DNA from: Streptomyces leeuwenhoekii
GTDB taxonomy: Bacteria > Actinomycetota > Actinomycetes > Streptomycetales > Streptomycetaceae
Direction: 5' to 3'
Assembly: GCF_001013905.1 (NCBI RefSeq)
Contig: NZ_LN831790.1
Location: forward strand, 620,001 to 684,000
DNA: 64,000 nucleotides
Part shown: positions 17,271 to 30,154 of the stretch, one piece after another
Position numbering within the stretch: position 1 is the first letter of the stretch
How the letters are laid out: every line of letters begins with the position of its first letter
Position numbers and translations under genes: made by a program
Notes under the pieces: generated by a model
Told to the model about the DNA's origin: nothing
Seen by the model: only the letters and a program-made list of their open reading frames with translations
Databases searched by the model: none

Positions 17271-19103
17271 TCAGTCCTCGCTCTCCAGGCGGGCCCTGAT
17301 GTCCTCACGCAGCCGTGCCTTGTCCGTCTTGCCGACCGCGGTCAAGGGGAGTGCCGGCACCTCGACGAGCCGTTCGGGCAGCTTGAACCGGGCCAGTCCG
17401 CTGTCCGTCAGATGGCTGCGGATCTCTCGCAGGGACGGTGCTCCCTCCGCGGCGCCCACGACGTACAGGCAGACGGCTTCCCCCAGTACCGGATGCGGCA
17501 TCGCGACGGCCGCGGCGGCCCGTACGCCGGGGTGCGCCAGGACGAGCGCCTCCAGTTCGTCCGCCGGGATCTTCTCCCCACCCCGGTTGATCACGTCCTT
17601 GACGCGCCCGGCGACCACGAAGTTCCCGGACGCGTGGCGGCGGACGAGGTCGCCGGTGCGGTAGAAGCCGTCGGGGGTGAACGACGCGGCTGCCACGCCG
17701 CCGTGGTATTCCGTGACGACTCCCGGGCCCCGGACCAGGAGTTCGCCGATGTCACCGTCGGCGACGCGGCGGCCCTCGTCGTCCACCACGAGGATCTCGT
17801 CACCCGGCGAGGAGGGCCGTCCTTGCGTGGTGAACGTGACCTCGGGCGGGTCGTCGAGCCGGGTGAAGTTCAGCAGGCCCTCGCTCATGCCGTACACCTG
17901 CTGGATCCGGCAGTCGAAGACATGGGCCAACCGGGCGGCTGTGGCCGCGTCCAGGCGCGCCCCGCCGATCTGCAGCACCTTCAGGCTCGACAGGTCATGG
18001 CCGCTGAAGGCGGCCCGGGTGGTGAGCCACTGCCGGGCGAGGGCGGGGGTGAGCGCGCAGTGGGTGACGCGTTCCCGCTCGATCAGCGCCATGGCCGCGG
18101 TCGCGTCGTCCGGTGCGGCGAGTACCGCCTTCCCGCCGCGGGCGAGTGTGCCGAGGATCCCCGGATGGGCGAAGGCGAAACCGTGGGTCGCGGGCAGGAC
18201 GGCGAGGAACACCGATTCCGGTGTCAGTCCGGAGACCGCTGCCGCGGTACGGATCACGTGTCCGAACGCCTCATGGGTGCGGGCGATGGGTTTGGGGGCG
18301 CCCGTGGTTCCGCTCGACAGCAGGAAGAGAGCGGTGTCCGAGGGGTGCCGGTCCGGCTGGGCGGGAGCCGGGTCACCGGCCTCGATGAGACGGTCGATCT
18401 CCACGTGGCCGGCGGCCGGGTCGGTGGCGCCCGCGACGAGCAGGGTCCGCACGGAGGGATGCCGCTCGCGGAGCTTCTCGGCGAGCGACACATGGTCGAA
18501 GCGCTGGTGCCGGGCAGGCACGGCCAGCGCGGCCGGCTCCAACGCGCTCAGAACCGGCGTGAGTTCATGCTCGCGCAGAGCGGGAAGGGCGAGAACCGGG
18601 CGCGCGCCGAGCCTGATCAGCGCGAGGACGAGCACGACGGTGCGGGCCTGGTTCGGCAGTTGCACGAGTACCGTCTCGCCGGGCCGGATGCCGGTGTGCG
18701 CCAGCCGGGCGGCGCAGCCGGACACCGCCGCGCCGAGTTCGGCCCGGGTGAAGGCGCGGTCCGCGTCGGCCAGTGCCGCGCGGTGGCCCGCATGCACCCG
18801 GGTGCTCAGCACGAGCTCGTCCAGGAACTCCGGGCGCCACCAGCCGCGGTCCCGGTACGCCTGGTGCGCCGCCGCGCCGGGGCGGTGTTCGCCGAGGATG
18901 TCGGCGAGTTGCCGCAGGGTGTAGTCGTGCTGGGTCCACAGATCGACGCGTGCGGCGAAGCGCTCGGCGAAGTCCACCTGCATGTGGGTGAGGTCGACGG
19001 AATCGAGCCCGAGATGGGCGCGCAAGCGCGCGTCCTCGTGCAGCAGCCCTTCCTCGATTCCCAGGTCACGGAGGATCTTTCGCACTTCTTCGAGGGCCGT
19101 CAA
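17271..19103 (-). CDS. Carrier protein-adenylation fusion, DhbE/EntE-like acyl-AMP ligase
   Basis: 610 residues. An N-terminal acyl/aryl carrier protein has the phosphopantetheine motif LGLDSVDL (Ser 35). An adenylation domain follows with LFLLSSGTTGAPK (near 260), QQVYGMSEG, YRTGDLV, GRVKDVINRGGEK and PLTAVGKTDK. The C-terminal half matches aryl-acid-activating EntE/DhbE closely, but the segment equal to H-N-Y-P-L in DhbE reads H-G-F-A-F (near 305). The Asn that contacts the 2-hydroxyl of dihydroxybenzoate is therefore Gly. The TTG start at 19103 is chosen because a perfect AGGAGG lies six bases upstream; ATG 19139 has none. Confidence 0.85.
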   Translation of the reverse strand: MTALEEVRKILRDLGIEEGLLHEDARLRAHLGLDSVDLTHMQVDFAERFAARVDLWTQHDYTLRQLADILGEHRPGAAAHQAYRDRGWWRPEFLDELVLSTRVHAGHRAALADADRAFTRAELGAAVSGCAARLAHTGIRPGETVLVQLPNQARTVVLVLALIRLGARPVLALPALREHELTPVLSALEPAALAVPARHQRFDHVSLAEKLRERHPSVRTLLVAGATDPAAGHVEIDRLIEAGDPAPAQPDRHPSDTALFLLSSGTTGAPKPIARTHEAFGHVIRTAAAVSGLTPESVFLAVLPATHGFAFAHPGILGTLARGGKAVLAAPDDATAAMALIERERVTHCALTPALARQWLTTRAAFSGHDLSSLKVLQIGGARLDAATAARLAHVFDCRIQQVYGMSEGLLNFTRLDDPPEVTFTTQGRPSSPGDEILVVDDEGRRVADGDIGELLVRGPGVVTEYHGGVAAASFTPDGFYRTGDLVRRHASGNFVVAGRVKDVINRGGEKIPADELEALVLAHPGVRAAAAVAMPHPVLGEAVCLYVVGAAEGAPSLREIRSHLTDSGLARFKLPERLVEVPALPLTAVGKTDKARLREDIRARLESED

Positions 19104-19398
19104 CCGGGGCCTCCTTGCCTCAGGACACATGGCGACCATGGATCACCGGCTGTTCGCCCGCTGCCGCGTTCGTGGCGGAGGCGGTGTGGAGTGGTAGGCG
19201 GGGTCGCCGCTCGGGGTGAGCGACATGGGCGGTATGCCCCGTGGGTGCGGCCGCGAGACCGGCGCACGGGAGCAGTGAGGAGCACACGCGACCACGGAGG
19301 CGGGGGAAGCGGGTGGTACCGACTCATGTGCGCCCTGCACCGTCCGTGTCCTCTGTGCGACGCTGCGACCCCATGACGGTTTCGCCCACGGGAGTGTG

Positions 19399-20241
19399 AT
19401 GAACCCATCGAACAGCGGGACGCTCGCGGTGCCGGGTGCGAGGATCTATTACGAAGTGCGAGGTGAGGGGCCCTTCCTGCTGCTCATCGGAGGAGGAAAC
19501 TCCGATGCGGCCGTGTTCAAGCGCCTGGCTGCCGTCCTCGCCGGGAGCCACCGTGTGGTCACCTATGACCCGCGCGGGAATTCACGCAGCACGCTCGACG
19601 GCCCCCCGGTGGATCAGAAGATCGAGGAGCACGCCGACGACGCCTACCGGCTGATCGAGCACCTCGCCGGCCCGGACGAACCCGTGTACGTCTTCGGGAG
19701 CTGCTCGGGCGGGCTCATCGCGCTGGAGCTCACGATCCGTCACCCGGGCAGGATCCGGCTGACCGTCGCCCACGAGCCACCTGTTCTGAGCATCCTCCCG
19801 GACGCCGCGGACCATTTGGCACTCCTCGACGACGTCTGTCTGACCTATCGCCGTGAGGGCATGGCACCGGCCCTCACCAAGCTGCAGGCCCTCCACGGTG
19901 GCCGGCCCGCGCCGGTCCTCCCCGAAGTGCACAACAACACCGACTTCTTCCTGACCCACTTCGTCCGGTCGTCCACGCGTTTCGTGCCCGACCTCACCGC
20001 GCTGGAGGAAGTGGCGGACAAGGTGGTGTGGGCCGGTGGCCATGCCTCGCGCGGGGATCTCGTGCACCGCCCCGCGCGCGCCCTCGCCGACCGGTTCGGC
20101 CGCGACCTGGAGTTGTTCCCCGGCGGGCATGTCGGCTACGCGAGGTACCCCGCCGACTTCGCCGAACAGCTCGTCGAGACTTTCACCGCCGCGGCCCGCA
20201 CGGCGGACCGGCCGCAGGGAACCAGCGGCGGAGGGAGCTGA
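19399..20241 (+). CDS. Alpha/beta hydrolase
   Basis: 280 residues with an alpha/beta-hydrolase fold: the DPRGNSRS oxyanion region near residue 55, nucleophile elbow GSCSGG near 101-106, and a C-terminal GGHVGY carrying the likely catalytic His. It could be a thioesterase, esterase or editing enzyme. ATG 19399 fits GGAG at 19391-19394. It is divergent from the carrier-adenylation gene and followed one base later by the glycosyltransferase-like gene, so these three probably work together. Confidence 0.85.
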   Translation: MNPSNSGTLAVPGARIYYEVRGEGPFLLLIGGGNSDAAVFKRLAAVLAGSHRVVTYDPRGNSRSTLDGPPVDQKIEEHADDAYRLIEHLAGPDEPVYVFGSCSGGLIALELTIRHPGRIRLTVAHEPPVLSILPDAADHLALLDDVCLTYRREGMAPALTKLQALHGGRPAPVLPEVHNNTDFFLTHFVRSSTRFVPDLTALEEVADKVVWAGGHASRGDLVHRPARALADRFGRDLELFPGGHVGYARYPADFAEQLVETFTAAARTADRPQGTSGGGS

Positions 20242-20242
20242 G

Positions 20243-21502
20243 GTGCGTATCGTGATGGGGGCGCAGAACTGCGGTTTCGGCCCGGTGTCCGAACTCGTCG
20301 CCGTTTCCCGGCCGCTTGGTGAGCACGAGCGGGTGTTCGTCGGACACGGTATCGCCGCCGTCTTCGCCCAGCGCAACCCCGATGCCTTCGACGACGTACG
20401 CGACACCGGCGGGATACCGGAGCAGGCAAGGTCGGCGATGGTCGACGACCTGCTGCGGGGCTGCGATCACGTGATCTCGGTGATGGACGCCGAGCTGGTG
20501 CTCCGGTCGGTCGTGGCGCGGCGGCCCGTGACCATGGTCGACAGCCTGTTCAGTTTCTGGCAGCTCGCGCGACCGCCGGCCAGGATCCACGAACTCTGCG
20601 CGACCATGCCGCGTTCCAGCTTCGCGGCCGCCGACCGGCACCTGGCATGCCTCTCACCGCACGAGCGGATCGTCGCGGCTCACCTGCTCGCCACACACAG
20701 CGTCGTGCAGAACTTCCCCGGCGTCGCCGAGCGTGCGGCCGGCCTCGCCGCCGCGGGCCCTGGTCCCGAGATCCACCGGACCGGCTCGATCGTCGACGTC
20801 GAAGGGCTGCGGAACGTCGCGCGCCCCGCCGAGCCGGAACACGACCTGCTGATCAACATCGGCGGTTTCAAGAACTTCCTCCTGGACTTCGGAGTCAACG
20901 ACGACTACGTGTGCCTGCTGCACCGGTGGCTTCCGGATCTGCTGCGTGACTGGCCCCGGTACCGTCGCGTCCTCGTCTGTGGCGGACCGTTCGGCGAAGG
21001 CCGGGAGCGGACCGTCTCGGCCGCGGGCGGACAGGCCCACTGCCGTCTGCTGCGCCAGCGGGAGCTGCTCCGGGTGGCGGCGAGCACTACGGAGTACTTC
21101 TTGGCTCCCGGGCTCACGGCGCTCCATGAATCGATCGCCCTCGGCCGGCTGCCCCTGGCGATCCACGAGCAGCACTACGCCCATGTCTTCACCATGCGCG
21201 TGCTGGACGGCACGTTGTTCGGCCGCGGCGGCGCCCGGTTCACGGATGTGGTGCCGGATCACCCGCTCCCGGAGGACGATTTCGCCGGCACCGCGGCTCT
21301 CGTCGAGCTGGCCGGCCGTGTCCGGGAGGACGACGAGCTCTACGCGACGTACCGGCGGACCTTCAACGAACGCATCGAGCGGCATGTCTCGCTCGGCCCG
21401 CGGCAGCGACAGGACGGCGTCGAGGAGCTCAGGAAGTTGCTCGACGGCGAGCCGGTCCACTCGGTGATGACCGGCATCCTGGGCACGCCGTATGCCGCGT
21501 GA
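20243..21502 (+). CDS. GT-B-fold glycosyltransferase-like protein
   Basis: 419 residues starting at GTG 20243, one base after the hydrolase stop and behind GGAGGGAG, which indicates translational coupling. The C-terminal half has a GT-B-like donor-site pattern: GGFKNFLLDFG, VLVCGGPFGEGRE and APGLTALHESIALGRLP (near residue 288), followed by QHYAH. The N-terminal half contains a conserved-looking FGPVSEL and HGIAAVFAQ. The family is not certain; it may glycosylate the product of the neighbouring ligase/hydrolase. Confidence 0.6.
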   Translation: MRIVMGAQNCGFGPVSELVAVSRPLGEHERVFVGHGIAAVFAQRNPDAFDDVRDTGGIPEQARSAMVDDLLRGCDHVISVMDAELVLRSVVARRPVTMVDSLFSFWQLARPPARIHELCATMPRSSFAAADRHLACLSPHERIVAAHLLATHSVVQNFPGVAERAAGLAAAGPGPEIHRTGSIVDVEGLRNVARPAEPEHDLLINIGGFKNFLLDFGVNDDYVCLLHRWLPDLLRDWPRYRRVLVCGGPFGEGRERTVSAAGGQAHCRLLRQRELLRVAASTTEYFLAPGLTALHESIALGRLPLAIHEQHYAHVFTMRVLDGTLFGRGGARFTDVVPDHPLPEDDFAGTAALVELAGRVREDDELYATYRRTFNERIERHVSLGPRQRQDGVEELRKLLDGEPVHSVMTGILGTPYAA

Positions 21503-21923
21503 CCCGCGCGGACCTCTTGAGCGGGAAGGGCAGCCGGGGGGGCGTTCCTTGCAATTGCCGCCGGTCAGCGACGCGGCCCGGCCGGCTCGTAGTGCGCGGG
21601 CACCAGGGCGGGTGAGTGGCTGGTCCGGGCGCACCAGGCCGGGTGGGCCGCGGGGGACGATGCCCGTCGGGGCGCCGCGGGGAAGTGTGGAGGGCGCGCG
21701 GGATCCCGCGATCCGCCCGAAGACGGGCCCTGGTAGATGCCAGCCCCGTCGTCACCCTGCGGCCGCGGGGGTGCCGGAGGATCGAGTGCCCCGCGGCCCC
21801 GCCCGCCGATACGGGGATGTTCGATTGCGACCACCCCTGCGGCTTTCTACCGTGGGTGTCCGGGGCTGACACGCTGGGTGAAGGCCCTGCGACGGCAAGG
21901 GGCGACGGGGGGAGGGACGGCAC
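21503..21923 (+). promoter_or_regulatory. Intergenic region with nSTAND-gene promoter
   Basis: 421 bp without a supported gene. Near its end TTGCGA (21825-21830), a 17-bp spacer and TACCGT (21848-21853) make a good principal-sigma promoter, about 65 bp before the GTG start of the WD40 gene. The first 300 bp show nothing else I can support. Confidence 0.5.
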
Positions 21924-25823
<3,900 letters not shown>

Positions 25824-26484
25824 GGGGCGGTCAGACGCCGAGCAACCGGCCGGCTGCGGGTAGGCCCGACCGGTCGAAGTCCTCCAGGACGTGCTCGAGT
25901 TCCTCGGACGGCGGCCGTGCCGGGGCCAGGTGGGCCGACATCTCTTCCGATCGTCCAGCATGCCGCCCTGCCTGTCCCTCCGCCTCGCTCCCGCAGTCAC
26001 CGACCGCCAGTACCGTCCGGCTGACACCACGGCGATCCCCCCCGCTTGGACATCCGACGGCCTTTCTCCACGCCGAGACCCTGCCTTCGCGGATCTGCGC
26101 CGGCACCGTGGACCGGATCAGCGCGGCATGAATTGTTCAGCCACCCGGCCCGCGGTGGTGAACAACGCCCGTTGGCCGGGAGAGCCCATCCAGGGGTGTA
26201 CACACCCCGAAGGGCGAGATTTTTCCGCGGCGGAAGAGGGCTGCTGAACAATCCGGCGAACGCTGGAATCGGTGCCAAGGAGCCATCCGGCACCGGTGCC
26301 CGTGATGCGGCAGACCTTCCACGAAGGGGGGTCTGCCGGGTCCTTCGGCGCCGCATCGTGTCGTCCACCGTCCGTCACCCTCCACTCATCGCTACTGGAA
26401 GGTATCCGCGGGCGGTCGATTGGGCGGTCAGCTCCTCGCGACGGGCACCGCCGTGGGGAGGCTCGTCATGACGAAGGGAATCCC
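25824..26484. other. Intergenic region upstream of SARP gene with repeated TTGTTCA elements
   Basis: 661 bp without a convincing gene. The heptamer TTGTTCA occurs at 26133-26139, and its complement TGAACAA at 26159-26165 and 26245-26251. The first two copies sit in a long stem (TTGTTCA-g-CCACC with GGTGG-TGAACAA). The outer pair is a perfect 10-bp inverted repeat, ATTGTTCAGC (26132-26141) and GCTGAACAAT (26243-26252). GGGGTGT-AC-ACACCCC is centred at 26200. This looks like a regulatory region for the SARP gene. Confidence 0.5.
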
Positions 26485-28344
26485 ATGCCTCGCACAACGG
26501 TCAAACTGCTGGGCTCATTCGAAGTGGAGAGCCAGGGGCGCATCATCACCATCTCGTCGGGCAGGCAGCGGACTCTGTTGTCGGTACTCGCGCTGGAAGC
26601 GGGACAGTTGGTCCCGACAGAACGGCTCGCCGAACACCTATGGGGAGAGGAGCCTCCACCGTCCTCGCGCACCACCATTCGTGGCTACATCCTGCGGCTG
26701 CGCCGGGCGCTTTCCCCACGGACCGCGCGGGAGGCGCGACCCGTCATCGCTTCGGGGAGACACGGTTACCAGTTGTTGCTGCCGCCGGAGTCCGTCGATG
26801 TCCACCAGTTCAACAGCCTTGCGGCCCGTGCCGCCGCCGCCCGTGACTCGGTCGGGGAGAACGACCTGCTCCGCAGGGCCCTGTCGCTGTGGCGTGGACC
26901 GGCATTGTGCGACGTTCCGGGTGACGCACTGCACCGTGGAGTTCTGCCCGCACTAGAGGAGCGGCGGCTCCAGGTGCTCGAGCGCAGTGTCGAAGTCGCC
27001 CTCGCCAGGGGCGAGCACGCGCAAGCAGTCGTCGAGCTGCGGCGGCTGGTCGCCGAGCATCCCCTTCGGGACGGCCTGTGGGGCCAGTTGATGCTGGCAC
27101 TCTACGGAGCGGGCCACCAGTCCGAGGCCGTGTACCAATACGAGCGTTGCCGCGGCATCCTCGCCGAGTCGCTCGGCGTCGACCCGGATCCCCGGGTTCG
27201 CGAACTCCACCGCCTGATGCTGGTGGAGGACCCGGCGCTCGGTGCCGTACGACAGTCGGCGCCGCCGTTGCCCCCGTCCGGGCCGGGACGGAACACGGAG
27301 GCCCGGTCCGCGTCGGCGATGCGGCAGGACCTGCCCTCGCACCGGCTCCCCGAGGCCCCCGCCCTCTTCATCGGACGCGAGCAGGAACAAGCGGCGCTCT
27401 CGGTGATCGCGGGCGAGGAGTACCCAGGAGGCACCCGGCCGATCATCATCGACGGCGCCGCCGGTGTGGGCAAGACGGCCCTCGCCCTCGCATGGGCGCA
27501 CCGGGCGGCCGACCGGTTTCCCGGTGGGCGGTTCTACGTCGACCTCCAGGGTTTCGGACCGGCGGACGCTCTCGATCCGGCTGACGCTCTGATGGTGGTT
27601 CTTGCCGCCCTCGGCGTCCCTCCGGGCCGGCTGCCCGCCGGGGTGCCCGCGCGGCAGGCGCTTCTGCGCACCCGTCTGAAGGGCCGGCAAGCCCTGCTGC
27701 TGCTGGACAACGCGGTCGATGCCGAGCAGGTGCGCCCTCTGCTCACCGGCTGTGCGACCGTGCTGGTGACCAGCCGGGATCAGATGCGCGGTCTGGTCGT
27801 CTCCGACGGCGCGCGACGCCTCACGCTGGACCGGCTGACGCCGGTTGCGGCACAGCACCTGCTCACCGCTCTCATCGGACACGAGCGCGGTGGTGCGCAG
27901 GCCGAAGCGCTCGGTGACTTGGCAAGCCTGTGCGGTTGTTCTCCTCTGGCGCTGCGCGCGATCGCTGAGTCCGCGACCCGCTGGAACGGGCTCCCGCTCG
28001 AAGAACTGGCCGCAGGACTGCGCGGCGCCCCTTGCTGGCTGTCCTCTCTTCGCACCGGTGAGGACAGGACCGACCCGGTGTCGGTGCTCAGCTGGTCCTA
28101 CGACAAGCTGGGTCCCGCCCCCGCCCGGCTGTACCGCGCCTTCGGTTCATACCGGGAACGCCGAGTCACCGCGGTGGCGGCGGCAGGGTTCGCCGGGGTC
28201 CCGGTGTCGGCGGCGACGGAACAACTCGATGCGTTGGCACGTCTGCACCTGGTGGAGGAGCGAGTGCCCGGCTGCTTCGACCTCGATGAACTGCCCAGGG
28301 CGTTCGCCCGCCTGCTGCCGCGGACCTCGGACGGGGCGGGGTGA
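26485..28344 (+). CDS. SARP-family regulator with NB-ARC domain (AfsR-like)
   Basis: 619 residues: an OmpR-type winged helix (about 1-95; LLGSFEVESQGR, RGYILRLRRAL), a bacterial transcriptional activation domain (about 100-245) and an NB-ARC ATPase with P-loop DGAAGVGKTAL near 322-332 and Walker B ALLLLDN. The C terminus ends soon after the ATPase, without the TPR array of AfsR. SARPs activate antibiotic clusters. It converges on the lasso-peptide operon (ends 28 bp apart) and is the best candidate for its regulator, though this is positional inference. GAAGGGA precedes ATG 26485. Confidence 0.9.
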   Translation: MPRTTVKLLGSFEVESQGRIITISSGRQRTLLSVLALEAGQLVPTERLAEHLWGEEPPPSSRTTIRGYILRLRRALSPRTAREARPVIASGRHGYQLLLPPESVDVHQFNSLAARAAAARDSVGENDLLRRALSLWRGPALCDVPGDALHRGVLPALEERRLQVLERSVEVALARGEHAQAVVELRRLVAEHPLRDGLWGQLMLALYGAGHQSEAVYQYERCRGILAESLGVDPDPRVRELHRLMLVEDPALGAVRQSAPPLPPSGPGRNTEARSASAMRQDLPSHRLPEAPALFIGREQEQAALSVIAGEEYPGGTRPIIIDGAAGVGKTALALAWAHRAADRFPGGRFYVDLQGFGPADALDPADALMVVLAALGVPPGRLPAGVPARQALLRTRLKGRQALLLLDNAVDAEQVRPLLTGCATVLVTSRDQMRGLVVSDGARRLTLDRLTPVAAQHLLTALIGHERGGAQAEALGDLASLCGCSPLALRAIAESATRWNGLPLEELAAGLRGAPCWLSSLRTGEDRTDPVSVLSWSYDKLGPAPARLYRAFGSYRERRVTAVAAAGFAGVPVSAATEQLDALARLHLVEERVPGCFDLDELPRAFARLLPRTSDGAG

Positions 28345-28372
28345 CCTGAGGTGGATGGGGCGCGGCCCGGGG

Positions 28373-30154
28373 TCAGGGCGGCGCCCCGGTCTCCCCCCAG
28401 TGGCCCACCAGGTCGGCGTAGGTGGCGCAAGTCCGCAGCAGTTCCCGGTGCGTGCCGCTGTGCACCGTGCCCGCATCCACCACCAGGACCTGCTGTGCCC
28501 GGGCGGCTGAGGGCATCCGGTGGGCGATCACCACGAGCGTGCCGCCGCGCTGCGCGAAGGCGCGCTCCACACGCTGCTCGGCCGCGATGCCGAGGTGGCA
28601 GGTCGCCTCGTCGAGGATCACGATCCTGGCCGGGGACAGATAGACCCTGGCCAGGGTCAGCAACTGCCGTTGCGCGGGGGAGAGCAGGTCGGGCCGCCTC
28701 AGCTCGCCGTCGTATCCGCCCAGCTCCGCCAGGAGCGCGGTGATGTCCAGGGCTTCGATCGCCCGGTCGAGGCGGTCGTCGTCCGCCTCCGGCGCGAGGT
28801 ATCCGAGGTTGTCCCGGACGGTGCCGGCGAAGACATACGCTTCCTGAGGTACCAGTGCGATGCTGCGGCGAAGCCACGCGGGGTCGAGGTCCGGCAGCGG
28901 TACACCGCCCAACAGCACTTGGCCCGACTCGGGACGCTCCAGCCCGCACACGAGATCGGCCAGTGTCGACTTGCCCGCGCCGCTCGGTCCGACGACCGCC
29001 AGGTGGCCGCCTGCGGGAAGAGTGACGCAGACCCGGTCGAGCACGGGCGGGTCGGTCCCCTCACCCCGGCGGAAGGTCACTGCACGCAGGGTGAGCTCGA
29101 TGTCCGGGGGCACGGGCTCGGGGGCGGCGGGCCGGCGTCGGCACCGCCCGTCAGTGCCGGTCCCCGGCGCACTCTCCGCCACCCGCCCGGGCTTCGGCTC
29201 CCGGTGATATTCGGTGAGCCTGGCCAGCACCGTGCCGAGTTCCAAGGCCAGGTTGCCCACCGACTGGACCAGGGAGCGCAGTGCGGGCTCGAGAGAGGAG
29301 ACCAGGTAGGTGACCGCTCCTACCAACTCGCCGGGTGTAAGGGCACCCTGCGCCGACAGCCAGGGCGCGGTCACCAGCAGGGCGATCAGCGGGAGGCGGG
29401 CGCCGAGCGCGACGGCGCCGACCCTGGCGCCGCTCGCCCGGGCGACCGCGGCGGCGGCGTCGGCCTGCGCGTCCACGGCGTGGTCGGTGTCTTCCCGGGC
29501 CCGCCTGGTGGCCCCGCACGCTACGACGTCTCGCAGGCCCTGGACTCTCTGCGCGATCTGCTCGGTCATGTGCTCGTCGGCAGCCAGTGACGCCGAGTAG
29601 CGCAACCGCCAGGAGCGGGAAAGCCGCACCACCACCACCACTCCGACCGTGAGCGCGGGCAGCAGCGCGAGCAGTCCGCTGACGGGCGCCAGGCTTACCA
29701 CTCCGACGAGAGCCGCCGCCGCTGTCAGACCCGTCGAGGGCGCTGACATCAACAGCGCCGCCAGGATTTGCCTGGCGTTCTCCGTCTGGCTGGTGAGCGC
29801 TGTGACCGACTCGCCTCCGGAACTTACGCCTCCGGCCACCGCGCGGCGCAGCCCGCCGGATACCGTTGTCCGCACCAGGTGGTCGCGCACCGCCTCGGCC
29901 ACAGTCGCCATCGGGGCCATCGCGCGCCATGCGGCGAAGGAACCCACTGCGAGCGCCGCGCCGTACCCGCCGAGCGTCAGGAACCCGGTGACCGCGTCGT
30001 CGGCCAGGAAGCCGTGGTCTACGGCATGGGCCACCAACCTGCCGGAGAGCAGCACCGGAAGAGCCCCGAGCAGCGACCACGCGGCGATGGAGTGCAGTTC
30101 CCGGCGGTGCCGGGCCGCCACCGGGCGCAGTAGCTGCCATCTGGAGTCCTTCAT
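28373..30154 (-). CDS. ABC exporter half-transporter, catalytic-site subunit (lasso cluster)
   Basis: 593 residues: six-helix exporter domain (about 1-320) and nucleotide-binding domain. Walker A GPSGAGKST is intact and Walker B RIVILDEA has the catalytic Glu, but the signature usually LSGGQ is LLSPAQ. Its start ATG overlaps the stop of the partner gene (ATGA), so the two are translated together. The partner supplies a good signature but a broken Walker A. The pair should form one working and one dead ATP site, typical of heterodimeric exporters. Likely job: export of, and self-protection from, the lasso peptide. Confidence 0.9.
   Translation of the reverse strand: MKDSRWQLLRPVAARHRRELHSIAAWSLLGALPVLLSGRLVAHAVDHGFLADDAVTGFLTLGGYGAALAVGSFAAWRAMAPMATVAEAVRDHLVRTTVSGGLRRAVAGGVSSGGESVTALTSQTENARQILAALLMSAPSTGLTAAAALVGVVSLAPVSGLLALLPALTVGVVVVVRLSRSWRLRYSASLAADEHMTEQIAQRVQGLRDVVACGATRRAREDTDHAVDAQADAAAAVARASGARVGAVALGARLPLIALLVTAPWLSAQGALTPGELVGAVTYLVSSLEPALRSLVQSVGNLALELGTVLARLTEYHREPKPGRVAESAPGTGTDGRCRRRPAAPEPVPPDIELTLRAVTFRRGEGTDPPVLDRVCVTLPAGGHLAVVGPSGAGKSTLADLVCGLERPESGQVLLGGVPLPDLDPAWLRRSIALVPQEAYVFAGTVRDNLGYLAPEADDDRLDRAIEALDITALLAELGGYDGELRRPDLLSPAQRQLLTLARVYLSPARIVILDEATCHLGIAAEQRVERAFAQRGGTLVVIAHRMPSAARAQQVLVVDAGTVHSGTHRELLRTCATYADLVGHWGETGAPP

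Noticed and set aside
25831..26106. 91-codon minus-strand frame after the WD40 gene
   Set aside because: Its end (EELEHVLEDFDRSGLPAAGRL) looks protein-like and might be a gene remnant, but there is no ribosome site and no recognisable family, so I did not list it.
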